This document shows, in pieces, positions 9,989 to 18,083 of a stretch of DNA of 53,278 nt (within the stretch, counting starts at the first letter, position 1; each line of letters begins with the position of its first letter). This stretch comes from an uncultured bacterium. GTDB lineage: Bacteria; Cyanobacteriota; Vampirovibrionia; Gastranaerophilales; Gastranaerophilaceae. The stretch lies in contig CASFPN010000039.1 of NCBI GenBank assembly GCA_949296425.1, positions 1 to 53,278 of the forward strand, given 5' to 3'. The notes beneath the pieces are model-generated. The model had not been told where the DNA came from. It saw nothing but the letters and a program-made list of their open reading frames with translations, and ran no database searches. Both the position numbers and the translations under genes were made by a program.

Positions 9989-10972
9989 CTAACTAATATA
10001 TTCGTACCAATCGCCATCTTTATATATGTAATACTTATTATCATATCGAAGAATATCGTTCTCATTTGGATAAGGGCGGTTATTATAAAGTTGCAATTGT
10101 CTAAAATCGTTAGCTTTTTCGCCAATATTATTATTGCTTACATTTTGATCTTCATTGTTGGTGTTATTGCTTTGCTTGTATTCTTTAAGAGTTCTTTCTT
10201 GACCAAAAGTTTTGTACTTATTTCCTTCATGTGAATTAAAGTAACTTTCAGTAATGTAATAGAGATTTCCATTATCGTAGATTAAATAAACAGAGCCATT
10301 ATCGGACATATTTGTCATTTTAATCATATCGCCATCTTGAATGTTGCCATTACGAATATTATTGATGACGGTTTGAGTCTCATCTTTAAACCTGTTATTA
10401 ATAGTATCGCTAACAACTTGACCACTACCATTAGTATATGTAATTTGATTATCAAGACTTGAAACATCGAAAATATTAGCGTCAGTATAAGGAACTTCTT
10501 CAACATTAGCAGCATTAAAGTAGTTTTGTAAGTATGCTTGACTTGCTTGATCAAGATTTTTAAAGACATCACTATTTGTATTTAATGTGTAATTGCCTTT
10601 TGAATCTCTAATTGCTAACCCATAACTTTCCGCTCTTGAATAGAAATCGTCACCAGTTAAACCTTGTGTATCAGTTATGAAAGTTTGGAATGTATTATTC
10701 GCATTATTTGCAATCTCTTCTTTCTCTTGTTGATTAAGTTCAATAAGGGAGTTTAAATAATCAGTTTGCAACTGGGATTGATTGTTTTGATAATTATTAT
10801 TTATTTGTGCTTGTTGAGTAGCACCATAACCTTGACTGCCATAGCCTTGGGCATTTAATGTTTTTTGTACATTTCTACTCGCTTGTTGTTGGCTATTTGC
10901 AAGTTGAATTTGCTGATTAAATTTTTCACGTTCTAGTTCTCTTCTATAAGCGTCCCAATCTGTTGTTGCCAT
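9989..10972 (-). CDS. Q/N-rich virion protein, probable internal/ejection protein
   Basis: 327 residues. The N-terminal third is strongly Gln/Asn-rich with heptad-like spacing (for example QQIQLANSQQQ) and a GYGSQGYGA stretch. The C-terminal end is Tyr-rich (KYYIYKDGDWYEYIS). Low-complexity Q-rich proteins directly before a very large protein are typical of the internal-core or ejection proteins of short-tailed phages. It shares a promoter with its neighbours and has an AGGAGG site in its leader. No enzymatic motif is visible. The assignment rests on composition and position. Confidence 0.5.
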   Translation of the reverse strand: MATTDWDAYRRELEREKFNQQIQLANSQQQASRNVQKTLNAQGYGSQGYGATQQAQINNNYQNNQSQLQTDYLNSLIELNQQEKEEIANNANNTFQTFITDTQGLTGDDFYSRAESYGLAIRDSKGNYTLNTNSDVFKNLDQASQAYLQNYFNAANVEEVPYTDANIFDVSSLDNQITYTNGSGQVVSDTINNRFKDETQTVINNIRNGNIQDGDMIKMTNMSDNGSVYLIYDNGNLYYITESYFNSHEGNKYKTFGQERTLKEYKQSNNTNNEDQNVSNNNIGEKANDFRQLQLYNNRPYPNENDILRYDNKYYIYKDGDWYEYIS

Positions 10973-10986
10973 AATATTTTCCTCCT

Positions 10987-11799
10987 TTAAATATCACTTG
11001 TGCTTAATAATTTGGTCTTAACTTCAGCCCAAACGTAATAATACTTAGAGCCAACCCCTTTAATACGAACTAGTTCATATAGTTTTCTATTGATATTACT
11101 TTGAGCGTCAATCATAGAATAATACTGCTGAATGCAATATCTTTCGTTTATAGCGCCTGATGGGCAGCTTTCGGGAGAGATAAAACTATTAACATCCTCA
11201 TTTGATTGTGTTGCAATATTTAGTTTTTCCTTATCTACAGGATATTCAAGTGAATAGTTTTGGTCTGTAATATCAACATCTAGTCTTCTTGGCGGTGCAT
11301 ATTTTGTTCCGCCGTCCCCATACCAATATCCTGACACGCCTAATTTTCTATTTGTATCCCATTCAACCCAAGCTTCATAAAATGTATTAGTATTTACTTT
11401 TACTACATGATTTGTCGATGGCTCAGGACAATAAAGTTTTATTGGGTTATCTCCTGTTCCAGAATCGTCTAATTGTGTTGCGACTACTCCTAATATTTTT
11501 GCTTCCCAATCGATAGTTGTATTTGGCACAACTAATTTAGTTCTTACTAAATAAAAATAATCTGTTGATAAATAGGCTCCAGTTCCTGGGCGCGCATAAT
11601 TACCAACTCCATAAACTCTTAGTTTGAGTCCATTCAATATATCGTTAAGGTTTATAAAACCATCATTATCTGAAGTTCTGAAGTTATATAGTCCTTTTGC
11701 TTGCATTGCCAACAATTCGGCATTTGACGCCTCAAGAAATGGGCAATATTTTATTTGTTCGTTTTTATAAAATCTAGTTTTACTCGTTATTACAGCCAT
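10987..11799 (-). CDS. Unknown late protein, probable virion component
   Basis: 270 residues with no family I recognise. It is rich in Tyr, Trp and Asn with alternating hydrophobic residues, suggesting a beta-rich fold. It includes a segment WVEWDTNRKLGVSGYWYGDGG. It is the first gene of the unit read from the promoter at 11863-11891 and is followed by the Q-rich and giant proteins, so co-assembly or co-ejection with them is possible. The ATG has an upstream AGAGGA site. Confidence 0.5.
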   Translation of the reverse strand: MAVITSKTRFYKNEQIKYCPFLEASNAELLAMQAKGLYNFRTSDNDGFINLNDILNGLKLRVYGVGNYARPGTGAYLSTDYFYLVRTKLVVPNTTIDWEAKILGVVATQLDDSGTGDNPIKLYCPEPSTNHVVKVNTNTFYEAWVEWDTNRKLGVSGYWYGDGGTKYAPPRRLDVDITDQNYSLEYPVDKEKLNIATQSNEDVNSFISPESCPSGAINERYCIQQYYSMIDAQSNINRKLYELVRIKGVGSKYYYVWAEVKTKLLSTSDI

Positions 11800-11839
11800 T
11801 AAATTAATCCTCTTAAAAAATTATACAAAAAAACGCAAA

Positions 11840-11867
11840 ATAATATACATATTTATATGTATATTAT
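11840..11867. promoter_or_regulatory. Perfect 12-bp inverted repeat, candidate operator
   Basis: The arms ATAATATACATA and TATGTATATTAT are perfect complements separated by TTTA. The right arm overlaps the -10 box of the minus-strand promoter and the repeat covers the expected start site, the classic place for a repressor. No T-run follows, so it is less likely to be a terminator. Confidence 0.6.
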
Positions 11868-11891
11868 AGTATAACCATTTTACTATTGCAA
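11863..11891 (-). promoter_or_regulatory. Sigma-A-type promoter for the giant-protein transcription unit
   Basis: On the minus strand TTGCAA (11886-11891) lies exactly 17 bases from a perfect TATAAT (11863-11868). It sits between the terminator of the preceding gene and the unknown late gene, so it should transcribe the last three late genes independently. Confidence 0.7.
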
Positions 11892-11900
11892 AATTATAAA

Positions 11901-11925
11901 AAATAGGCTAGTTTTTAGCCTATTT
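11901..11925 (-). terminator. Rho-independent terminator
   Basis: On the minus strand a perfect 10-bp stem (AAATAGGCTA with TAGCCTATTT, 5-base loop) is followed by more T residues. It overlaps the end of the 144-residue gene and closes the two-gene unit before it. Confidence 0.8.
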
Positions 11926-12354
11926 CATAGCGAAATAATATCGTAATGCTTTACCCTCTTTTGCGTCTTTATCACATAGAAATTTCTTCGCCATTTTTCC
12001 ATATGTTGTTGTATCATTGCTTACTGACCCGTAATAATCGCTATACATCATGTTTAAGACATAATTCCAATCATATTCATTAAAACTATCGAAACTAACA
12101 TTTAACGAGAGTGCTATTTGTTTTGAGTCCGTAAGTCCCCATCGACCGCCAGTTGTACCATCTTCATTTTCCATTTCCGCTAAAGCCTTGTTCAATAGCC
12201 ATTCGCAAAAATGATTTCCATAAGCCTCTTTATAAATCTTCTTTTCAACGCATTCATATACTTCACTATTCATATCCTTAATAGTTGCTAAAGTATTAAT
12301 AAATGCCTTTCGAAGTTTTTCGTCGCTTATATGATCAATTAGCTCTCTATACAT
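11920..12354 (-). CDS. Small gut-phage-type protein of unknown function
   Basis: 144 residues from the ATG that overlaps the end of the preceding gene. There is no clear ribosome binding site, so translation is probably coupled to that gene. It is helical and acidic with aromatic residues (CEWLLNKAL, YDWNYVLNMMYSDYYGS). I have the impression that similar short proteins occur in structural clusters of gut Firmicutes phages, but I cannot name a function. An upstream TTG start, two codons earlier, is possible. Confidence 0.55.
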   Translation of the reverse strand: MYRELIDHISDEKLRKAFINTLATIKDMNSEVYECVEKKIYKEAYGNHFCEWLLNKALAEMENEDGTTGGRWGLTDSKQIALSLNVSFDSFNEYDWNYVLNMMYSDYYGSVSNDTTTYGKMAKKFLCDKDAKEGKALRYYFAMK

Positions 12355-12754
12355 ATTCAATTGCTAAAGAAACGTTGCTAACTGTAATTGGTATACCGGT
12401 GTTGATCAAGGTAAATACTGCAGGGGCTTCAGAGCAAAGAACTCTAACAATACCAGTAATTGTTATTGTATTAACTTCAGTTGTTGCTGTTGTTACAGTT
12501 GCAGAAGCACTCATACCGTTGATACTCGCATTATTTTTTTGTGCTTGTATACTTACTAAACCTGCTGCTGGGGTTGTAAATGTAATTGTTGCCACAACCT
12601 TATAATACCCAGCCTTTTTCAATAAAACTGAATTAAGATTAGTTTCAAGAGTACAACCACTTTTCCTTTGTATAGTTAATAAAGGTACAACTCCATTTGT
12701 TGCTCCTACGCTAGTAGGGGCTGTTGTAGTTAAATAAATTAAACTAGGACACAT
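12347..12754 (-). CDS. C1q/TNF-like jelly-roll protein, probable head or tail decoration
   Basis: 135 residues, nearly all Thr, Val, Ala, Ser and Ile in alternating patterns. The order matches the beta-sandwich of C1q/TNF-like trimers such as the C-terminal domain of BclA: a GYYKVVATITF strand, then AQKNNASINGM, then SNVSLAIEYV at the end. Such domains form trimeric surface knobs that bind glycans. Cysteine is nearly absent. A strong AAGGAG precedes the ATG. The family call is by pattern only. Confidence 0.5.
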   Translation of the reverse strand: MCPSLIYLTTTAPTSVGATNGVVPLLTIQRKSGCTLETNLNSVLLKKAGYYKVVATITFTTPAAGLVSIQAQKNNASINGMSASATVTTATTEVNTITITGIVRVLCSEAPAVFTLINTGIPITVSNVSLAIEYV

Positions 12755-12781
12755 AAATTAACTCCTTCTTTTCTTAAAGTA

Positions 12782-12807
12782 AAAGGCTACCGAAATTGAT
12801 AGCCTTT
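12782..12807 (-). terminator. Hairpin terminator or attenuator
   Basis: AAAGGCTA pairs with TAGCCTTT around a 10-base loop. The minus-strand T-run (TTTTACTTT) is interrupted, so read-through into the next gene is likely. Confidence 0.55.
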
Positions 12808-12857
12808 GCTCATATTATTTTTTTTCGACAAACGTGTCTTGCCAACAAAGGCTAAAA

Positions 12858-13463
12858 TTAAATATTTGTGCTTCCACAACCACAAGCCGCAAATGGGTTG
12901 CAGTAGGTTGCATAAGTAGATTGTGTTGGATATTTGACTACTCCACATGTAGCTTGAGCGAGTTCAAGTTGATGAATTCTTGCTTGTAAACTCTCAATCT
13001 TGTTTTGAGAAATTGCGTCTAGGACTTTTTGTGTTTGAGCTGTAACGTTTGCATTAATGCCGGCTGCATAATTTGCCATATCAAACTTTGTTTGTTGGGT
13101 TGCTAAACGATTTTCACAGCAACAATCAGAAATTTGTTTTGCCAAAGAATAAGTGTTTTCTAAATCACGATAACCAAGTTGACAAACTGCATTATCTACA
13201 TTTCTAAAACCACTTGCAATTTCGCTTCCAATACCTTGAACTTGTCCTTCAAGTCTTGTGAAGTTTGCACTATTATTCAAATCTTCAACAGTTGCACATC
13301 TTCCCTCAAAGGCATTTCCGAAACGATTTCCGCCAAAACCGCCCCACATAAGAGCTAAAATTGCGAAAAGCCATAAGCCACCGCCTCCAAAACCAAATCC
13401 ATCATAGGATCCTCTTTCTGCAAGGTTGTAAGTAGGTGTAATACCACCAGTCATTCCGTCCAT
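12858..13463 (-). CDS. Gly-rich membrane/coiled-coil phage protein
   Basis: 201 residues. A Gly/Phe-rich N-terminus runs into one hydrophobic segment (GGLWLFAILALMWGGFGG, about residues 27-45). A coiled-coil region with a CCCENR cluster follows, then a Cys-rich tail (NPFAACGCGS). This arrangement looks like that of short proteins in structural clusters of gut Firmicutes phages. A membrane-anchored or virion-associated role is plausible but unproven. It has a strong AAAGGAGG site. The Cys-rich C-terminus could bind metal or be oxidised. Confidence 0.55.
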   Translation of the reverse strand: MDGMTGGITPTYNLAERGSYDGFGFGGGGLWLFAILALMWGGFGGNRFGNAFEGRCATVEDLNNSANFTRLEGQVQGIGSEIASGFRNVDNAVCQLGYRDLENTYSLAKQISDCCCENRLATQQTKFDMANYAAGINANVTAQTQKVLDAISQNKIESLQARIHQLELAQATCGVVKYPTQSTYATYCNPFAACGCGSTNI

Positions 13464-13504
13464 TCTGTTTACCTCCTTTCCTTATTTAAACAACACATAA
13501 TGTG

Positions 13505-13771
13505 CTATTTACCTAAAAATGTATTTAAAAATTCTTGCGGATTTATACCACGTTCTTTACACATATTCATAAAAATTTGTTGTGGATTTCCGCCACTTCT
13601 AATTAAATTTAATACTGGTTGCAATTGTGGATTTTGCATTGCCATATTTGTAAAAACTTCCATTGGATTACGACTCTTTGAAAAAACGCTATAAGCATTA
13701 CGTAAATCTTGGAAATTAGGATTATTTACATATCTTCCAATGTTTTCTTTTTGAAAAAATGGGTTTGCCAT
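13505..13771 (-). CDS. Small Asn/Gln-rich phage protein
   Basis: 88 residues. The N-terminus (MANPFFQKENIGRY) is followed by amphipathic helices rich in Asn, Gln, Pro and Met, ending GINPQEFLNTFLGK. It lies 3 bases after the 129-residue gene and appears co-translated, as its own ribosome site is weak. The function is unknown. Confidence 0.5.
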   Translation of the reverse strand: MANPFFQKENIGRYVNNPNFQDLRNAYSVFSKSRNPMEVFTNMAMQNPQLQPVLNLIRSGGNPQQIFMNMCKERGINPQEFLNTFLGK

Positions 13772-13774
13772 AAA

Positions 13775-14164
13775 TTACTCTACTTTTGGGCTTTCAAATT
13801 TACTAGCAATTTCATTATATTTTGCTTTCAATTCTTCTACTTCCTTTTTAAGACTCTCAAGAGAAAATTCTGATGAAATAGGACTTTTTATTTCGTTTTC
13901 ATTCACTTCAACTAATTTGAAATATCTTAGTGTTGCTTGACCTAAAGAATTTGCAGTTTTCATATAAACTACAGGACTATCACTGTCCATTAACATCATT
14001 GTTTGATTAGGTGCTACTTGAAAAGACTTAGCTCCTTCGATTCCATTAACAAAAGCATAATAGTTAAGTTTTGGCTGATTAAAATTGGAGCCATAATAAT
14101 TAGGGTGATTATAGTCAGGTTGTTTATATGGTGGAAAACCATAAGGATTAAAGTAATTTGACAT
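13775..14164 (-). CDS. Phage protein with Tyr/Pro/Asn-rich head and coiled-coil tail
   Basis: 129 residues. Residues 1-30 are Tyr/Pro/Asn-rich (YFNPYGFPPYKQPDYNHP). A compact segment follows (FVNGIEGAKSFQVAPNQTMMLMDSD, residues about 38-62) of a kind I associate with gut-phage genomes. The C-terminus is a predicted coiled coil (LESLKKEVEELKAKY). It heads a small transcription unit after the terminator at 14225-14248. A hairpin abuts its ribosome site. The function is unknown. Confidence 0.5.
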   Translation of the reverse strand: MSNYFNPYGFPPYKQPDYNHPNYYGSNFNQPKLNYYAFVNGIEGAKSFQVAPNQTMMLMDSDSPVVYMKTANSLGQATLRYFKLVEVNENEIKSPISSEFSLESLKKEVEELKAKYNEIASKFESPKVE

Positions 14165-14176
14165 CTTTATTTATCC

Positions 14177-14199
14177 TCTCTGCAATTATTTTAGAGAGT
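14177..14199 (-). promoter_or_regulatory. Hairpin overlapping the ribosome binding site of the 129-residue gene
   Basis: On the minus strand CTCTCT pairs with AGAGAG. The second arm runs straight into the Shine-Dalgarno sequence GAGAGGA. Folding would limit ribosome access, suggesting translational control. Confidence 0.4.
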
Positions 14200-14224
14200 T
14201 ATTTCTATCAAAAACTATCATCAT

Positions 14225-14248
14225 AAAAAAGACCACAATTAAGTGGTC
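14225..14248 (-). terminator. Rho-independent terminator
   Basis: GACCAC pairs with GTGGTC around a 6-base loop and is followed on the minus strand by TTTTTT. It includes the stop codon of the 109-residue gene and ends the long adaptor-to-fibre unit. Confidence 0.75.
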
Positions 14249-14568
14249 AAATCTTTATACGCTCGTTTTACTGCTTTCAAATATCTATATAGAGTTGCTA
14301 CTCCAATATTGTTTTGATAAGCAAAAACTTCATTATTTTGATTATAGGGTCTGTGCAGATTTTTATAGACAATTCGTATAACCTCAGCTTTAATTTGAGG
14401 CATAAGAAGTGTCATTTCTTCTTCCGTTAAATTGTACAAAGTTTTCTTTTTCAAATTCTTCATAACAAGATTTTGATAAGCGAAGATTGTTGTAATACAA
14501 ATTTCTGTGATTTCCTTACAATTAATTTGTGTCAAATATTTATTCTTCAAATGTTTCCTGTTTCTCAT
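14239..14568 (-). CDS. Basic small protein, possible HTH DNA-binding
   Basis: 109 residues, Lys/Arg-rich. The C-terminal half (EVFAYQNNIGVATLYRYLKAVK) has the spacing of a helix-turn-helix: the phrase AYQNNIGVATLYRYLK reads like a turn plus recognition helix. It is the last gene of the tail/fibre unit, an unusual place for a regulator, so it may control the following units. A GGAAGG site precedes the ATG. No family could be named. Confidence 0.45.
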   Translation of the reverse strand: MRNRKHLKNKYLTQINCKEITEICITTIFAYQNLVMKNLKKKTLYNLTEEEMTLLMPQIKAEVIRIVYKNLHRPYNQNNEVFAYQNNIGVATLYRYLKAVKRAYKDLTT

Positions 14569-14614
14569 TTATTTTCCTTCCAATTCATTAATTCTTTTAA
14601 TATAGTTTCCCTAT

Positions 14615-15565
14615 CTAATTGACATTTAAAACCGCTACTGTTTGAGAAGGCTTGTATTTAGGACTATTGACTTTTAAATTGACTGTAAAATATACATTTC
14701 CTGATAAAGTACTTGGAATTTCAATTGACAAACCATGATTTGCAGCAACCATATGTCTAAGTGTAATTATTTCCCAAGTTTGACCGTTTAGATAATACAA
14801 GTCAGCATATACTGTCATATCATTAGGATTTTGAACAACAACCACTTTCTTGCCACCCTCAATAGCATAACTAATTGTTGCTTGAGCAAGTTGTGTTCTA
14901 AAATCAAACGCCTCGGAAGTTTCACCAGTTGCTCCCCCTTCAATTTCAAAAACAACTTTTATAGTCCCAGCCCATGGAAACTCCTCAGTTGCCCATGAAG
15001 TGCTAACATTAAAGGCGGAAGTTTTTCCATCTATAGTTCTCTCGTCATCATATCCAACTAAAAGAGCACCTTCTGTATCGTAAACATAGTAAGACATTGA
15101 AACATCTTCTAAATTATCATTTCTGACATCAAATATTATTGATGTCCTATCTGCCAGTGTTGAATTTCTAACATTACTTATGATTGGCGCTGTAATACTA
15201 TCTTTAGCAAACTCAAAGTTTTGCGTCATATAACAATTAGCTGGTATCTCGTTAGTCTCAATTTTAAATGTTGTTTCTTTTACTCCATCACCAACTACCT
15301 TATAGCCTTCATGAGGAACTGCGGTTAATTTTATCGTGTCACCATAATAAACTGTTGCACCACTATTAATAGACCCAGTTGTTGAATAAGGCGATAACTT
15401 ATTAGTCCTTGTGATTGAGTAGCTACCTCCTACTAAAACTGAACCAGTGATTGTTAATTTACCTAAAGGTTTAGTCCATAAATAAGCACCATTACTCTTA
15501 CGAGTTGCTTCATAAACTTCAGTGCCTTTAATAATAAGTTGTTTTACATTAGCGAAGTCTATCAT
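14615..15565 (-). CDS. Ig-like/adhesin-domain tail protein
   Basis: 316 residues. The start (MIDFANVKQLIIKGTEVYEA) resembles the N-terminus of baseplate and fibre-tip proteins in Firmicutes phages. Residues 35-110 look like an InlB B-repeat-type beta domain (SGATVYYGDTIKLTAVPHEGY). The rest is predicted Ig-like beta sandwiches. It overlaps the fibre gene by 4 bases (ATGA), so it is translationally coupled and probably sits at the fibre tip for host binding. Confidence 0.55.
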   Translation of the reverse strand: MIDFANVKQLIIKGTEVYEATRKSNGAYLWTKPLGKLTITGSVLVGGSYSITRTNKLSPYSTTGSINSGATVYYGDTIKLTAVPHEGYKVVGDGVKETTFKIETNEIPANCYMTQNFEFAKDSITAPIISNVRNSTLADRTSIIFDVRNDNLEDVSMSYYVYDTEGALLVGYDDERTIDGKTSAFNVSTSWATEEFPWAGTIKVVFEIEGGATGETSEAFDFRTQLAQATISYAIEGGKKVVVVQNPNDMTVYADLYYLNGQTWEIITLRHMVAANHGLSIEIPSTLSGNVYFTVNLKVNSPKYKPSQTVAVLNVN

Positions 15566-18081
15566 ACATCTATTATCAACTTTCCATCTTCATCAATTGA
15601 AAAAGCGTCCTTTTTAATATATGTTTGTTCAACCCATTCTTCACTGGCTATTTGTCTAGTGGATCCATAAGGAAATGATGTTGTTCCGAATTGAACATGA
15701 GACCATGTATTCACCACACCAGGAACAGAAACTGTTATTTCTCTTTGATCCTCTGCATTTTTTGAATTTATCATCAAACCACTTTTTCCATCACCGTCTT
15801 GGCAAATATTGTTCATATTTCTACCACTTGCGGAAAAGTTTAATACTCCATTTATAGTTCCACCAGCAAGAGGCAAATATTTATTATCAGCCCAAGTTTC
15901 TGTTGCTAGCTTTTGGTTGTTTGAATAAATTCCATCTTCTTGAATTTTCGCAACTAGAGTCTCGTCAGAATCACTGATATGTTTGTAAAAATTCCAAACT
16001 CCTCCATACTCATAAAAATTGCAATAATTAACATTTGAAGTACCGAGTACTATTGAGTGGCAATCTTCGTCCGTTCCTGGCTCATTACTCCATTTTGGAC
16101 CTTTAAGAACGCCACTAAAAGAAGGATTTTGAATTTGAAGATAATTACCAAGATCTGAACTATTAGCAAGTTTCACCCATGATGAATTATCAATACTTTG
16201 TCCACTTACGTTCTTTCTATAATAAACAGAATCTCCGTTTTCGGTCGGAAGAGCCAATTGAGAAATCCAATGTGTATTATCAGAACCAATCCAATCCATT
16301 GATAAAACATGCCACCAAGCATGCTCTGTTGGTAATATTGCGCCATTATTATCGCTATTGCACATTGCAGCCCAATAACCTGTTGTACCAGTAGGAACAG
16401 ATTCTCCACGTGTAACTTTAAAAGTATTTTCCCCAAGAGAAGACGTATTAACTTTTCCATCTAAACTACTTTGTAAGTTTGTGATATTAGCAATAGTGTG
16501 TGTGTGACTAGAATTAGCCTTACCGCTTAACTTATTATCAATTTCAGTTTTTGTGTAAGATGAAGCATTAACTATTTCAGTTACTGCACTGACAGTTGGA
16601 ATAGAGGTTGCTCCACTGCCTTGCATACCAGTGACAACTCGACTAGAATCCACCTTTCCATTTAAACTATTTTGTAAGTTGGTAACATCACTTATTGCAT
16701 GCGTATGATTAGTGTTGGCTTTGCCAGTCTGAAGTGCTGCAATTGCGTCAGCGTTTGCCTTACCTTTATTACCTGCATATGCAGTCGAAGCAGTTTCACC
16801 TAACGCTAATGATGAGCTGATTTCTACATAAGTTGTACCACTCCACCTATATTGCTTATTTGTATCTTCAGCGATATAAATTTTGCCATCTTCACCTGTT
16901 GCAGGGAATGAATTACGATTTGAATAATCAAGAATGTCATCTACATAACTAGGCAACTGTGAAGAAGGGACTTTGCCACTACTATCAAGAGAGGCGAGTC
17001 CGTTTACTGAGCCCTTTAATTCAAGCTCAATAAACATAGCAACGCCACTTTTAGTTAAAACATCATCATTTCCAGCGCTTACTCCGTCTGAATAAATGTC
17101 TTGTTTATCCAATTTGCTATTAAGTTCAGTTTGCAAGCCGCTTATATTAGAAATACTGTGACTATGAGATTTTGCTGCATAATGAATATCTGCATAATTT
17201 TTTACCGCGTCACCTCTTGCGGCTGCATATTGATAAAGGTTATTTCCATAATGCGTGCCGACGCTTCCTGCTTGAATAACTACTTGTCTGCTGATGTTAT
17301 AAATATCTGAACCATCATAATTTAGATAGAGATTTTCTTTTTCACAATTCCCATCAGAATCAGGTGTGCCTATTCCACATACACCACGAGTAACTAATCC
17401 AGCTTGGGCGGCTGAACCACCAAACACGATTCCGTTTGAAGCATACATTTGCCCTAAAATCTTATATAAAGTTTTGCTAGAACCAATAACTGTACCTGAT
17501 ACATCAGTTTTTTCTAAATATTTGCTATGAACGTGGTTTTTAGCAGAATATTTTTCTTCTAAACTTGTGTTATTTTCAAATATTGTTGAAGCATAAAGAT
17601 ATTGAAAATTATGAGTACTGTCACCTAATGAACCTACGTTATTTTTATTTGGCTTAAAAGCGCTTTCATCAAGTTTATATCCGTTTGAAGTACCATCACC
17701 TTTTAATCTATATTGGATGTTATCCACATCAAAAAATAAAGACGAACCGCTTTCTGGTTGTTGCCAAACCATTGCTCCAGCAGTGTTTGAAGCTCTAAAA
17801 AGGAGTCTTGTTGTTCCTTCTTTTTGTTCGAATTTTACCATTGAACCACTATTAGCACCTTCTTTGCCAAATGAAATTGCTCCGGTTTGCGAAGAACCAG
17901 TTTTAACTTTTACTTTATAGACTACATTTTCATCACCCTGAGAAAATGCAGTGGAATCGTCAATTGTCAATTTGCCTGTTAATGTTCCACCAGTTAAAGG
18001 TAAATAATCGCCAGTTATCTCAGCAGCACCTATTAATGCTTCAACTTCTTCTAACGACGGTATTTTCTTTTGAATAGGCAT
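15562..18081 (-). CDS. Long tail fibre with HxH repeats
   Basis: 839 residues from the ATG placed 7 bases after GGGAGG; a start five codons earlier lacks a site. An N-terminal attachment segment leads to DYLPLTGGTLTGKLTI. The shaft has repeated units of the type NHTHAISDVTNLQNSLNGK. It includes at least four HxH motifs (NHVHSK, KSHSHSIS, NHTHAIS, SSHTHTIA), which in other phage fibres coordinate metal along the trimer axis. A second LPLAGGTINGVL repeat lies near residue 760. It starts directly after the stop of the preceding fibre-region gene. Confidence 0.8.
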   Translation of the reverse strand: MPIQKKIPSLEEVEALIGAAEITGDYLPLTGGTLTGKLTIDDSTAFSQGDENVVYKVKVKTGSSQTGAISFGKEGANSGSMVKFEQKEGTTRLLFRASNTAGAMVWQQPESGSSLFFDVDNIQYRLKGDGTSNGYKLDESAFKPNKNNVGSLGDSTHNFQYLYASTIFENNTSLEEKYSAKNHVHSKYLEKTDVSGTVIGSSKTLYKILGQMYASNGIVFGGSAAQAGLVTRGVCGIGTPDSDGNCEKENLYLNYDGSDIYNISRQVVIQAGSVGTHYGNNLYQYAAARGDAVKNYADIHYAAKSHSHSISNISGLQTELNSKLDKQDIYSDGVSAGNDDVLTKSGVAMFIELELKGSVNGLASLDSSGKVPSSQLPSYVDDILDYSNRNSFPATGEDGKIYIAEDTNKQYRWSGTTYVEISSSLALGETASTAYAGNKGKANADAIAALQTGKANTNHTHAISDVTNLQNSLNGKVDSSRVVTGMQGSGATSIPTVSAVTEIVNASSYTKTEIDNKLSGKANSSHTHTIANITNLQSSLDGKVNTSSLGENTFKVTRGESVPTGTTGYWAAMCNSDNNGAILPTEHAWWHVLSMDWIGSDNTHWISQLALPTENGDSVYYRKNVSGQSIDNSSWVKLANSSDLGNYLQIQNPSFSGVLKGPKWSNEPGTDEDCHSIVLGTSNVNYCNFYEYGGVWNFYKHISDSDETLVAKIQEDGIYSNNQKLATETWADNKYLPLAGGTINGVLNFSASGRNMNNICQDGDGKSGLMINSKNAEDQREITVSVPGVVNTWSHVQFGTTSFPYGSTRQIASEEWVEQTYIKKDAFSIDEDGKLIIDV

Positions 18082-18083
18082 TT

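Noticed and set aside
12303-12605. 100-codon + strand frame rich in Val and Thr
   Set aside because: It is antisense to the C1q-like gene and mirrors its Thr/Val repeats. Not a real membrane protein.
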